From assembly GCA_917880885.1 (NCBI GenBank), contig OU862927.1, positions 20,801,450-20,865,449 on the forward strand: DNA of 64,000 nt, given 5' to 3'. The notes under the pieces were generated by a model. That model ran no database searches. It was not told where the DNA came from and saw nothing but the letters and a program-made list of their open reading frames with translations. Within the stretch, counting starts at the first letter, position 1. Each line of letters starts with the position of its first letter. This stretch comes from Limnephilus marmoratus (taxonomy: Eukaryota; Arthropoda; Insecta; Trichoptera; Limnephilidae). The position numbers and the translations under genes are program-made. Shown one piece after another: positions 43,736-54,090 of this stretch.

Positions 43736-43950
43736 ACCAAGACCCTTTAAAGATAAACCAAAGAACTTCAGATTTACATATAGCAACATTTAACTCAAGA
43801 TCGTTAAGGACACCTGAGAGACTTCAAGAACTTGAAACGACCATATTGGAAATAAAAAGGGACATAATAAGAATTAGCGAAATGAGAAGATATGGGATAT
43901 GAGAAGATAGAAGACTATGGAAATTAGAAATAAAGGTGGACAAACACTCG
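43736..43950 (+). pseudogene. Possible retrotransposon endonuclease N-terminal scrap
   Basis: The frame to 43902 reads HIATFNSRSLRTPERLQELE and IKRDIIRISEMRRYG. IATFN.R.L and IDI..I.E.R are the first motifs of apurinic-type endonuclease domains in RTE-like LINEs. Only about 45 residues; truncated by SINE2 at 43953. Alternative: chance. Confidence 0.55.
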
Positions 43951-43952
43951 AC

Positions 43953-44335
43953 GGCCGGCGTTTTCCAGAGGTAAGGCTCTTGACTAGCATTCCGAAGGTC
44001 GCGGGATCGAATCCCGGTGTAACAAATACATTTTATTTGATTAATTTGCGTTATTTCACAATTTATTCAGTTGAAATAATATATAGTATATTTGCGGCAC
44101 GTTCCAGAGTGGAAGATACTCTCAGTATCGCCCTGGTGTAAGACCACCATTCAGAATTGAAACGTTGCTTGAAATGGCATTAGCTGTGTTTGGTGACCAG
44201 ATCGATAGCCAGATAGATAGCCAGGTACTTCCCCACCTTCCTCTTCCCTATCGCCTTCCCCTCCCCCTAACTTCAGCCTCACAACATACCCCAATTGGGC
44301 ATGCCATAGTTTCACTGGCTCAGACAACATACAAC
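43953..44335 (+). mobile_element. SINE2 (tRNA-derived), full copy
   Basis: Head 43953-44021 with B box GGGATCGAATCCCGG; body TGCGTTATTTCACAATTTAT, GCACGTTCCAGAGTGGAAGA, CAGTATCGCCCTGGTGTAAG, CTTCCCCACC...CCAATTGGGCAT. No clear poly-A. Confidence 0.75.
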
Positions 44336-44489
44336 ATTTTTTTTTACAAGAGGTCATCTATTTGCAGGTTTCTCAAAAATTCGCTAAGTGAGAGCTCTGG
44401 CATAATTAAATTTTGTGCAGCAATAGGCTACAGACCATTGCAAGTAAACTCTCCGTTGGTATATTGTACCAGACTTGTTATGACTGCCA

Positions 44490-45455
44490 TATGAGCCCTA
44501 TAATTTGGAAAGAGTAGACAATATCAAATATCTTGGCTTAATTATTGATAAAAATTTAAAATGGAACAATCATATTACTATATTAACAAAAAAAATAAGA
44601 AAGCTAGCCTATATCTTCAAGACTCTAAGAAATATATTGGACAAAATTACACTAAGAACTGTATACTATGCTCTTGTTCAATCAATGCTTTCATATAACA
44701 TTATTTGTTGGGGTTCTTGCCATAAGACTACTCTAGAGCCTTTAAATATTGCACAAAAATTAATTTTAAAAATAATGTTCAAGAAAAGTTTTATGTATTC
44801 ATCACAGATACTATATAGCGAAAGCAAAATTATGACAATAAGGCAGTTGTACATAATACAGGCTCTCTGTAAATTTTTCAACAACATTATCACTGCGAAA
44901 AGATCTCAACAAGTGCGCATCACTAGATTGGGCTCTTCTTTAATGTATCAGCCGGTACATACCAAAACATCCTTTGGACAAAGAAGTTTTTCATATAAAG
45001 CTCCGTTGCTTTATAATATGCTCAATGAAAAAATAAAAACTATTGGTACATTACATTTATTCAAGAAAATGGTCAAAATATGTATAATAACTGAGAGTGA
45101 TGGTTTTGGATTACCCATGTTGTCGCTTGTATCATAAATCATTCTGGAATTCAGCTATATTTCATACAATCCAAATTTAATAACTTAACTTATATATTAT
45201 TATGTACTTTTTAATTTGCTTATTGTTATAGTATCTAATTTGCTTATTATTATGTTATCTTTAATTTGCTTATTGTTATATTTTTTTATAGGTTTATAAC
45301 TATATTTTTATTTAGTTCATATGTATGTTTTTTGTTTAAATTACAATGTAAAACTGCATATCTCGATACAGGAATGCCCTAGTGAGATATGCAGCTTATG
45401 TTTCTCATGTACTTCTTATTTTTTTCAATAAATAAATAAAAAAAAAATACCCGCT
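44490..45455 (+). mobile_element. LINE-C copy 1: RT C-terminal half
   Basis: The open frame 44505-45137 (210 codons) aligns by eye to the second half of the RT at 54792-56405: VDNIKYLGLIIDKNLKWNNH (KYLG motif), LRTVYYALVQSMLSYNIICW, TLEPLNIAQKLILKIMFKK, FGQRSFSYKAPLLYNML. Intact but 5'-truncated, lacking the palm with YADD. The 3' UTR ends in (AAAT)n plus poly-A at about 45428-45448. Confidence 0.85.
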
Positions 45456-45889
45456 ATATCCGATTTTTTGACAAAATGATCTGAGTATGACATCTGGTTC
45501 ACATTTTTGCGAGGAACAAGAATAATCTAAAATTGAATTTCAAAACCTCCCTTATCATGAACAAAAACCATGTTAAAACTGAGAGTGAGAAACAAAACCC
45601 GCTATATCATTCAAGAAGTTACTATCAAAACCCCCTATATCGGAATTCAACTAATCACGAACAATTATTTTGCCAAGATGGCGGGTGTAGAAACACACCC
45701 CTCAGGTTAGTTGAGTTTCAAAAGCCTTTATTTCTATATAAATCACGAAGTGAGTATCAAAATCAGCTATATACAATATATACATTTTATTTATCCAAAT
45801 TACTTAAATATTTCTAGACATACATTAAAAATTAACACTTTTCAAATGTATATTACTCCAATTCATTATATAAAAATATTATAACCCTA
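45456..45889. other. Unassigned repeat-like DNA
   Basis: CCCGCTATATC / CCCCCTATATCGG words recur at 45450, 45599 and 45632, and GATATAGCGGATAAAG at 46636 is an inverted relative, so LINE-A copy 5 may have inserted into this element. Confidence 0.35.
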
Positions 45890-46563
45890 ATAGTAACCCT
45901 AAGTGACCAGCTCAGGTATGGGGGCTCCATCGAAGCCAGAGTAAAGCTAGCCTCCCAAAAACTGGGCGTACTGTACAGGGCCCGCAGATACTTTAATAGT
46001 ACACAACTGCTAACCTTGTACAAATCACAAGTACGCCCCACGGTTGAATTTGGCAGCCATCTCTGGTCTGGAGCTCCAAAATACCTGAAAAATACCCTCG
46101 ATTCTGTGCAGAAACGGGCGGTCCGTTTGATAGATTCTCCCATCTTAACAGACGGATTGCAATCTTTAGAGCACAGGCGTCGGGTGGGAATGCTATCCTT
46201 GTTCTACCGGTATTACAATGGAAGATGCTCCGAGGAACTAGCATCATTGATCCCTTCGGCACCGGTGCATAGTCGGGAAACACGCCAAACGCGTGCCCAA
46301 CATTTGTACACGGTTGACATTTGTCACATGAGAACGGGTCGTTTCTTCGACTCGTTCTTGTGTTCAACAGGTCGGCTGTGGAATGATTTGCCGGCCTCTG
46401 TGTTTCCTCCTTCCTACAACATGGGTCTCTTCAAGACCAATGTTCATTCCTTCCTCTCCTCAAAAAGACCCTCCACACAGCATCCCAGATGACATAGGCC
46501 CTGAGGGAAATTATTTTCCTCAGGGCCTTCTGTGTGGAGTTAATGTAAAAAAAAAAAAAAAAA
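45890..46563 (+). mobile_element. LINE-A copy 5, youngest-looking
   Basis: An uninterrupted frame from about 45900 to 46492: SDQLRYGGSIEARVKLASQK, YKSQVRPTVEFGSHLWSGAP, QKRAVRLIDSPILTDGLQSL, FYRYYNGRCSEELASLIPSA, RTGRFFDSFLCSTGRLWNDL, SSKRPSTQHPR, stop. The tail hairpin (46497-46527), TGTGTGGAGTTAATGTAA and a pure A-tail to 46563 follow. 5'-truncated; no RT active site. The intact A-tail and frame suggest a recent insertion. Confidence 0.88.
46497..46527 (+). other. LINE-A 3' tail hairpin
   Basis: GGCCCTGAGG/CCTCAGGGCC stem around GAAATTATTTT. It lies between the stop codon and the A-tail. Confidence 0.75.
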
Positions 46564-47224
46564 TTAAATGCAATTTTTTATTTACGCTAGAGATGTGACA
46601 GTTTTTTGCGATTTTCTCCAAATCAGTGAAAGTTGATATAGCGGATAAAGAAATTGAACGACTCATATTATTGAAAAGCAAATAATGTTTTTTTAATTAT
46701 CCTTCAATATGTTGAGTGTTATGTCGTCCTTTTTGAAATATTTTACTTCATTTTCTACTTGTCATTTTATATTTAAATTCATCTTTATTAATTTCCGTTC
46801 ATGGACCCTTTTACTTCAATTTAACGCCTGTGTCGCATTTTATCTTAATTTTTACAACAAATTTGTCTTCGTATCATTTTGTCTATGCTTTTACAAGAAG
46901 GAAAAAACAAGAAAATAACCCAAACCCAATGATTAGTTGAGGTTATCCAAATGCCTTTCAACCATCTCATCGTGAATTATCTTCAATTACTAAGGGTTAC
47001 TAAAAATGGATGGAGAAAAATTACCACGCGCCGTTACAGCGCATAGCGTATAGCCCATATAAAAGGAAAAACGTTTAAGAAAATTTCACTTATCTTTTTA
47101 TACGATAATTTATTTTTTTAATCGCGAGTGTATCTTGCTGATATACATTTCAGCAGATTGGTCCACAGACCAATGCAATGTTTTTATCACCTCATGTATT
47201 CAAGGGAGCAGTATAAATAATACG
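46564..47224. other. Intergenic, no recognised gene
   Basis: AT-rich; small frames only. Confidence 0.4.
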
Positions 47225-47415
47225 GTTCCATGACAGTTCATCCTGCGACAATTCATCCGGCAACAGTTCATCCTCCGACAGTTCATCCTGCCGACAGTTC
47301 ATCCTGCCGACAGTTCATCCTGCCGACAATTCGTCCGGCGACAATTCATCCTGCCTGATCATTTAGAAGATTTTTTCTTCAAGTAAGTATGCAAAGAGGA
47401 TATACGGCCGTACAA

Positions 47416-47515
47416 CCTAACCTAACCTAACCTAACCTAACCTAACCTAACCTAACCTAACCTGACCTAACCTAACCTAACCTAACCTAACCTAACCAAA
47501 CCTAACCTAGCCGTG
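47416..47515. repeat. Interstitial telomeric repeat (CCTAA)n
   Basis: About 19 units with single-base variants (CCTGA, CCAAA). This is the complement of TTAGG, the common insect telomere motif. Confidence 0.93.
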
Positions 47516-47645
47516 TTTGGTGACTAGATCTGAATAGCCAGGAAGATACGTTTTCCACATCTCCTTCCCCTCACCACTACTTTCAGCATCACACCATACC
47601 AAAATTGGGGATGCCATTGGCACTCACTGGCTCGAGACAGTTGGG
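47508..47645 (+). mobile_element. SINE2 fragment
   Basis: TAGCCGTGTTTGGTGAC, CTCCTTCCCCTCACCACTAC and CCAAAATTGGGGATGCCATT match the SINE2 body; no head. Confidence 0.65.
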
Positions 47646-48117
47646 ACTCTTGTGTTTTTTTTTTTTAAATCAGTCAATTCACCCTAAAAAGATGGTGTTA
47701 ATTTCAGATAAAAAAGTTATATTAGATGCAAGTAGGAATCTTTACCGTTCTTTGCTAAGCCGACTGCACGTATAAGTATGTCGTATTTTGATATTCACGC
47801 ATGCTTCTTCGGAGAGTCGAAATTATTGTTAGTAAAATATTTTTACAGTGGATTTCCACTCAAGATGCCTTCATATATAATATCGATTTTGGTTGTACGG
47901 CCGTATATCCTCTTTGCATACTTACTTAATAAAAATCTTCTAAATGATCAGGCAGGATGAATTGTCGCCGGATGAATTGTCGGCGGGATGAACTGTCGGC
48001 AGGATGAACTGTCGGCAGGATGAACTGTCGGCCGGATGAACTGTCGCAGGATGAACTGTCGCCGGATGAATTGTTGCAGGACGAATTTTCGGGTCACCAA
48101 ATAATACGTAGTGTTGG

Positions 48118-48245
48118 AATTTGCGACACGTTCCAGAGCGGTAGTTACTCATAGTGGGGCCCTACTGATTAACTGTCATAACTATTGATTAACAGTCATT
48201 CAGAATCTAAACGTTGGTTGCTTAAAATGACTTTAGCTGTTTTCG
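48118..48245 (+). mobile_element. SINE2 fragment
   Basis: GCGACACGTTCCAGAGCGGT and ATTCAGAATCTAAACGTTGG; the tRNA head is absent. Confidence 0.6.
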
Positions 48246-48305
48246 ATAAAACACTATATTTTAGTATTAACGTTCTAGTTTTGTCCTCAGCACCATTATT
48301 GTTCA

Positions 48306-48551
48306 ATTAAATGAAGACAATATTAGCGAAACTCAATCAAAAATCGGGAGACAGAAAAATCAGAAAAATATATTGGCTCCGCTGGGATTCGAACCCAGGA
48401 CCCTTTGCTAACATGGCAAGTTCTCTACCGATTGAGCTATGGAACCCATATCAAATTCGGTCACTTAACTGTATCATACTTCGACTAAAAACAACCAACA
48501 TTATCTTCATTTTCTTAACGCACATATTATTGGCTGCTATTTTTATATATG
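48306..48551 (-). mobile_element. SINE4 (tRNA-Thr-like) copy A
   Basis: Minus strand: upstream segment (ATATGTGCGTTAAGAAAATG, GTGACCGAATTTGATATGG), tRNA-like head 48375-48446 (72 nt; GGTTCCA...; anticodon loop CATGTTA), then TTTTTCTGTCTCCCGATTTT and GTTTCGCTAATATTGTCTTC. The tRNA unit lies in the middle of the repeat, not at its start. Confidence 0.75.
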
Positions 48552-48790
48552 ATTAAAAAAATTAAAAGTGACCGAATTTGATATGGGTTCCGTAGCACAA
48601 TTTGTAGAGCACTTGCCATGTAAGCAAATGGTCCTGGGTTCGAGTCCCAGCGGAGCCAATATCTTTCTTTGATTTTTCTGTCTCCAGATTTTCGATTGAG
48701 TTTCGCTAATATTGTCTTCATTTAATTAAATATTATAATTTTAGATTTTACTCATAAAGTTTAAAAAATTAAATTAAATATTCGTCCTAG
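48546..48790 (+). mobile_element. SINE4 (tRNA-Thr-like) copy B
   Basis: Head 48586-48657, acceptor GGTTCCG/CGGAGCC perfect, loop CATGTAA (TGT, Thr-type, but base 33 is A), B box GGTTCGAGTCCC. The tail TTTTTCTGTCTCCAGATTTT, CTAATATTGTCTTCATTTAA. Head-to-head with copy A. Not accepted as a true tRNA gene because all copies share flanks. Confidence 0.75.
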
Positions 48791-48889
48791 ACTTGCAGAA
48801 AAGTCAAAACATGTCGCGAATTAAAAATAAAATGGATATAAATTTATCCAGACTCTATTTATATAGCATTTAGTTCGAGTTGAATCTTG

Positions 48890-49079
48890 CAATCATATAT
48901 AAAGTAGCAGTCAATAATATGTGCGTTAAGAAAATGAAGATAATGTTGGTAGTTCTTAGTCGAAGTATGATACAGTTAAAAGTGACCGAATTTAATATGG
49001 GTTCCGTAGCTCAATCCGTAAAGCACTTGCCATGTAAGCAAAGGGTCTTGGGTTCGAGTCCCAGCGGGCGGAGCCAATA
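48890..49079 (+). mobile_element. SINE4 copy C, 5' part
   Basis: Upstream segment as in copy A, and tRNA-like head 49000-49075 with a 4-bp insertion (GCGGGCGGAGCC). It is split at 49079 by the transposon at 49080-52167; the rest of the SINE resumes at 52168. Confidence 0.8.
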
Positions 49080-49640
49080 TAGTCCAGTAACTTTATAAAT
49101 CACAGTATGCGTTAAATCCGGTAATTCTGATTTTTTGCAGACTTGTTTATGATGTTGGCCTAATAAATAATCCTAGTTTTCGACCTCGAGCGCCGAACGC
49201 AACTTTGTCAAAAATCTAAAAAACCGCGAAAAAATCGTTATTTTTTCAAATTTTGGCGATTATAACCCTAAAGGACTAGTTTTTGAAAAAACTTTTTTAT
49301 GACGTTTTTAAAGTAGACAAAATTTTCTACAATATGATACTAGAACTGTCTTTGTAGACCCAATAGTTTTTAAGATTAAGCCTTCCAAAGTTTGTGACCT
49401 CGAGCGTAAACCGCGAAAAAATCGTTTTTTTTTTTCAAATTTCGGCGATTATAACCCTAAAAGACTAGTTTTTGAAAAAACTTTCTTCGGACGTTTGTAA
49501 AGTAAACTAAATATACTACAATATAATACTAGAATTGTCTCTGTAGACCCAATAGTTTCCGAGGTTAAGCCTTTCAATTCATTTATCATTTTTTTCGAAC
49601 TTCGCAATTTTTTGCAATTCTGTCGTTCTGAATGAATTTT
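49080..49640. repeat. Left long TIR with two internal direct repeats
   Basis: The tandem units start near 49180 and 49396. Compared with the right TIR, about 11 bp is replaced or missing near 49093-49102. Confidence 0.85.
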
Positions 49641-49789
49641 GACCCTGATTATACTATCGAAGCCCTGTACTTTTATGATGGGATGATAATGTTTAAGCTA
49701 AGCTACGAATAATGAAGTAAAAAATATAAAAAACCAAGTATTTCCTTTTTATTTATTTAAAAAGGATAAGTACAACAAAAGTTTACTTG

Positions 49790-51502
49790 TTAGGAAACTG
49801 AGTAATATTCAAAATCAAAAAAATTAATTAATTTAACCCTCTTGGAAGATCCCGGTTGAGGTTCGTCCGTATCTGAATCGACGTATTGGGATGGCATATC
49901 CTCATCAGGAGATAGTGATGAATCGTCGACGTCTTGTGCCCACAAGTCATCCTTCATTTCGACATCGGACAGATCGTCGCCTTCTGGGATATCTATTACT
50001 TCAACATCAGGTATATTGTCATAAGAGGCCCCACTACAGTGCCTGCAGACTGATGAGCATTTTAATCCTGCCTTCCTGCAGCTGCACGCGTTCCTACCAC
50101 CCTTCGTGCAGTCGCAAGAAATCACCCGCAAGAGGTGTTGTGGGGCTGCATCTCTGGTCATCATTTTGGGATTGAGGCCTTGTGGCGTGGATATCCACCC
50201 CCAGGAGAGAGGGTTCAGTGTGATTCCCAACCACGCCTGAACCTGTAAAAAGATTGTACATGAGAATAGAAAATGATGAATGATATGTAACTGCTGCAGG
50301 GACAAATTTTTACCTGACGGTATGTCCGCAAGGAGAAATCGAGCAGAGTCTCGTGTAGGAGGTAAGCTGGCTGGATTGAAGCTGGTTTTCGTCGCAGCCC
50401 TGGCGAAAAGTTGGTACCGCAGCTCGTCAAGGTTAAGGGTGTTGGGATTGCCTTCGTATAGAGCAATTATGACTCGTTCTCCTGCTGCTGCTATATCGTC
50501 AGGTGTAGAGTTGGTGTCGAGAAAAATCGCAGCTTTCTTTTCAACGTCCGGATTTTTTTCGACTATGGACATCATTTGTATCTTCCCTAAGCCACAGAAG
50601 CAGGATGTCGAGTCACAACCACTAAAGGCATGGATGAAGAGGAAAAGTTCTGTTTTCAAAGAGGATTTTGAAGAAGCGATGCTGGAATACAATACATCTG
50701 ACGCTTTGCCTCTTCCACATTTATTGTAAAAAAATTCACGTTCGTTTGAGATCGTAGTAAGGGTGATCAGCAAGTCAATGTCCTCACCAACGACTACCAC
50801 TATATCATAGGTAGAGGCAGCAGTTACAGCTGTAGTGATGATGAGCCTATCACCATCTTCCTCTGCTGGGAGTACTTGAATGTTATGATTTCCCATTTTG
50901 GTTGTCAGCAGTTTTATGAAACGAATCTTGTTTTTGTCATTTGACAAGAATTTCTGTTGCGGAACCTGTGCCACGGTTTTTTCATTAACGATTATCTCTC
51001 GCGATGAGTGTAACTTGGCTCTTCGAAGACGCTCAGAGCTCTTTGTGTTTTTCTGCACAGCATCTATGGGATAACCATCGAAAACTACTGCCACATTTGA
51101 GCCATAGTGGGCAGTAATGTACTGTATGTATCTGTCAGCTATCGCACCAACTGATGAGCTTCGAGGCCACACAACTTTGTGAAGTAGATGCCCTCCATCC
51201 ACTATTACAAACTTCGTTAACCCTTGCTTCTCATTTAAGGTTACAGGTTCAAATACTGAATACAAGGTGGATTTTGTGCCCTTTCTCATCCCCTCTTCAG
51301 AGAACAATGACATTGAGATTGGTGACAGTTCGTAAGTGAAGAATTCTCGCAATTCTTCATCCGATTAATTTAAGACACACATCCTGTGAAACAGTGTTAG
51401 AGAATCAACAGTTACCTGTTTATTGCCAACAGTAATAGTTCGTACTGCTGAAGAAAGGGACACCACATTGTTTTTACGTTTGAATTTCACTTCCTGGAAG
51501 TT
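49790..51502 (-). pseudogene. PIN/XPG-like nuclease plus CXC-type Cys-rich protein, broken
   Basis: A 520-codon frame (51352 to 49790). PIN/FEN-like landmarks: VDGGHLLH (res. 51-58), VVFDGY (89-94), EEDGD (164-168), VVGEDIDLL (187-195), AFSGCDSTS (242-250), a spacing of acidic residues as in XPG/FEN nucleases. A Cys cluster CDC..CSC..C..C..C (res. 413-439) recalls tesmin/CXC motifs. Acidic Ser-rich C-terminus with SSKRVK. Homologous sequence continues upstream to about 51502 (ITVGNKQVTVDSLTLFHRMC) past an in-frame TAA at 51365-51367; the ATG at 51352 is only the next Met. A 71-nt intron, 50243-50313 (GTAAAAAT...TTTTTACAG), is read through without stop, and about 2 nt is lost near 50345 just before it, shifting SLRTYRQ out of frame. 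Likely the element's transposition protein; function unproven. Confidence 0.75.
50243..50313 (-). other. Predicted 71-nt intron
   Basis: CAG|GTAAAAAT donor and CTTTTTACAG|GTTCAG acceptor, phase 0. Excising it joins LRTYRQ to VQAWLG, a continuous family-like stretch; the unspliced frame puts an unrelated hydrophobic insert there. Confidence 0.65.
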
Positions 51503-51599
51503 CTGGCCCGAAAATAGGGAAGGTTAAAAACGTGTTAAAGGTGGGTCGCATTCGTGATTTCACACGTCGGAGGTAATTGAAACTTCATCCCGCTAGAAT

Positions 51600-52167
51600 T
51601 ATTCGAGTGACGTCTAAAATATTGCAAAAAATTGCGAAGTTCGAAAAAACAGAAAAATTTTGAAAGGCTTAATCTCGGAAACTATTAGGTCTACATAGAC
51701 AATTTTAGTATCATATTGTAAAAAATTTAGTCTACTTTACAAACGCCCTGAAAAAGTTTTTTCAAAAACTAGTCCTTTACGGTTATAATCGCCAAAATTT
51801 AAAAAAAAAACCTTTTTTTTCGCGGTTTGCGCTCGAGGTCACAAATTTTGAAAGGCTTAATCTCAGAAACTATTAGGTTTACAGAGACAATTTTAGTATC
51901 ATATTATAGCAAATTTAATTTAATTTAAAAACATCATAAAAAAGTTTTTTAAGAAACTAGTCCTTTAGGGTTATAATCGCCAAAATTTGAAAAAATAACG
52001 ATTTTTTCGCGGTTTTTTCGATTTTTGACAAAGTTGCGGTCGGCACTCGAGGTCGAAAACTTGGATTATTCATTAGGCCAACATCATAAACAAGTTTGCA
52101 AAAAATCAGAACTACCGGATTTAACGCATACTGCCCCATACATTCAGGCGACAAAGTTACTGGACTA
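51600..52167. repeat. Right long TIR
   Basis: Mirror of 49080-49640 with internal units near 51655 and 51845. Contains ACTGCCCCATACATTCAGGC, absent from the left arm. Confidence 0.85.
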
Positions 52168-52290
52168 ATAGCTTTTTCTGATTTTTCTGTTTGCAGATTT
52201 TCGATTGAGTTTCGCTAATATTGTCTTCATTTAATTAAATATTATAATTTGAGATTTTACTCATAAAGTTGAAAAAATTTAAATAAATAA
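52168..52290 (+). mobile_element. SINE4 copy C, 3' part
   Basis: TTTTTCTGTTTGCAGATTTT and GTTTCGCTAATATTGTCTTC continue the SINE4 tail exactly where copy C broke off at 49079. Confidence 0.85.
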
Positions 52291-52406
52291 CCATTATTGT
52301 TTATTATTATTGAGCCCTTGCCCGCAAAAATGTTGTGTCCAGTAATATTATTTTTCCGAGAAACATGGAAAAAAAGAAAACAGTTATGTTTCAAAACATT
52401 TGCTAT

Positions 52407-52500
52407 TCTTATATATAAAAATGAATCGCTGAATGTGTTGCTAAGCGCATAACTTTCGAACGACTGCACCAAATTGGATAATTCTTTTGTTTAAAATACA
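52407..52500 (+). mobile_element. Helitron type beta-like 5' fragment
   Basis: TCTTATATATAAAAATGAAT, then GCATAACTTTCGAACGACTG and CACCAAATTGGATAATTC as in the beta Helitrons, but here without any 7-bp array. It thus shows the ancestral state of that junction. 3' end not found. Confidence 0.65.
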
Positions 52501-52977
52501 ATGTTTAAGAGTTTTAAATGAAAAGTCGTGAAGAAAGGCAATTAAATTATAATTTATTACCAGAGTTTGTACTGAATTAGTGGAAAAATGTTGTATTAAA
52601 AATTTCGCACACAACTTCATTGCACAAAATGTTTTTTTTACTCTTCATACTTGCAGAAAGCCAGATGATTTTCTAACATAACTGTCTGTACATATATCAT
52701 TGATGTATTTGAGCTTAAAAAGCAAAATGAACGATATGATTAAATCAAACCATTTTCGTTCGAGATAGTGTCACGAGGTCAACTTACAACATAATTCCAC
52801 AAAAGTTGTTTCAACGGCTAAGAAGCGGGTTTAATAATATTTTTTCTTGAAAATTACTACTTTCCTGCATCCATCAGCTTCTTGGCTTTGAAGGTTGTAG
52901 TTGAAGCCATAAGACGATCGTTTTCTCCATTTATTCCCATGAATTATACCATGCTCCGTAATTTCAACAAATTTTAC
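52501..52977. other. Intergenic, no recognised gene
   Basis: Nothing supported. Confidence 0.4.
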
Positions 52978-53195
52978 ATTATTTATTTATTTATGTAGGG
53001 GACAAACAGTTTATACATAAAAATATAGAGATACGTAAATACAAAGTTAAATTAAGTCAAGGAAAAAATGTTTCCTATGTTAAAGTTACTTGGAGATGGA
53101 GTTTTATTATATCAAGATTATTTTAGGTGAAGAGTTGAGGATTATATAATAGCTTGTGTCGCTCTCCATAGAGAGAAAAAAAATGGCCTTATATT
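52978..53195 (-). mobile_element. LINE-D copy 2, 3' UTR
   Basis: Minus-strand 3' end with (AAAT)n at 52978-52993. GACAAACAGTTTATACATAA and TTTCCTATGTTAAAGTTACT match 21832-21930. Confidence 0.7.
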
Positions 53196-54090
53196 TAAAC
53201 GCCCGGGGTCTCAAAAGTTGCGTATGATCTGTAGCTATTCGAAAACGTAAAAATAAATGAAATTATGGTTCACTATTAGCTATTAGCCCGCTTAAATGGC
53301 GAAGTTTTGAAAAAAAAATAGATTTCGTGAGTTGGAAAAAAAATAAAACAAAGGGTTTATATTTTATATTTCGTACCAAACTTATTTTTCATTCCATAAC
53401 TGCAGTTCAAAGAACCAAAAATTTTTTTTTGTAATCATTTGTGATGTGTTGATTAATGTGGTGTATCGTAAAAGCTTCCGCCTTGTGGAGACAGATGGCG
53501 GTGATATCAGCTATCGGTAGATTCCGCTAGATGGCAGGCAGCGTAGTGCTTAAGTTCTCCGGCAGGGGATCGGGGAAGCTGAGAGGGTGTGTTTGAGTTA
53601 TCACTGGCCAGAACCATTATAGCTAGCTCCTAGTTAGGTAGACTACCGCAGTCCCAATTTTATACGCAAAGTATAAATAAATCCAGATAACAACAAGAAT
53701 CTATTCATTCCTACCAAGTAACCTCCATCCAAGTATTTGGAGAGTCTACTAAAGTAACTGTGTCCACTAAAATAAAAGAACACTACAGTTAAAAATATAA
53801 AAGGGGAAAAAAACACCTTTTCTGGATAAAATCAGAATTCTTGTTGACTTACTTGTATTCACAAACTTGAACTTTTTTTTTTCATTTTTGTAAGTTATAC
53901 GCATTTTTTAACAATAAACAAACGTTAAAAAGTTAAAGTACTGAATTTTTTTTTAAATGAAAAAAAAAATGGTTTTAGGTTTGTTTTCTGATTTTCAATG
54001 CATTTTAGCGGGCTAATAACCATTTAAAAAAAATTAAATTCAGTTCTCATTTTCTTTGTAAGACGCAAATTTTGAGACCCCGGGCGTTTC
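53196..54090. mobile_element. TIR element with GC-rich ends
   Basis: Ends AAACGCCCGGGGTCTCAAAA and, inverted, AAACGCCCGGGGTCTCAAAA; the inner word ATTAGCCCGCT is also inverted (53282, 54006). No frame. The middle 53450-53800 has a different base composition and TATAAATAAATCC, and may be an inserted solo LTR (weak). Confidence 0.75.

Larger units (their letters stand above)
47226..48090. mobile_element. TIR element with minisatellite arms and telomeric core
   Basis: Left arm 47226-47416 and right arm 47889-48090 are inverted copies. Each has a 16-bp minisatellite (GACAGTTCATCCTGCC), then CTGATCATTTAGAAGATTTT, AAGTATGCAAAGAGGATATA and CGGCCGTACAACC. Inside are the (CCTAA)n tract and a SINE2 fragment; no transposase. 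Exact ends are unclear because the minisatellite reaches the edge. Confidence 0.8.
49080..52167 (-). mobile_element. Academ-like DNA transposon with long TIRs, 3,088 bp
   Basis: The ends TAGTCCAGTAAC and GTTACTGGACTA are exact inverses. Inverted similarity runs on for about 560 bp on each side (49080-49640, 51600-52167); each arm has two tandem units of about 200 bp (GACCTCGAGCG, GGCGATTATAACCCTAAA, ACTAGTTTTTGAAAAAACTT). ATA flanks both ends (49077-49079, 52168-52170). Joining the flanks gives CCAATAGCTTTTTCTG, as in the sister SINE (CCAATATCTTTCTTTG), so ATA is the 3-bp target duplication. One gene sits between the arms on the minus strand. A 3-bp TSD plus an XPG-like nuclease and Cys-rich motif fits what I know of Academ transposons. 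Superfamily is an inference. Confidence 0.8.

Noticed and set aside
48586..48657. Functional tRNA-Thr gene
   Set aside because: Base 33 is A, the lower anticodon stem pair is poor, and flanks are shared by three copies.
50280..50729. 149-codon plus-strand frame
   Set aside because: Antisense shadow of the PIN/XPG-like gene; no independent motif.
53450..53800. Solo LTR inside the TIR element
   Set aside because: TG...CA ends and a target duplication could not be fixed; kept only as a remark.
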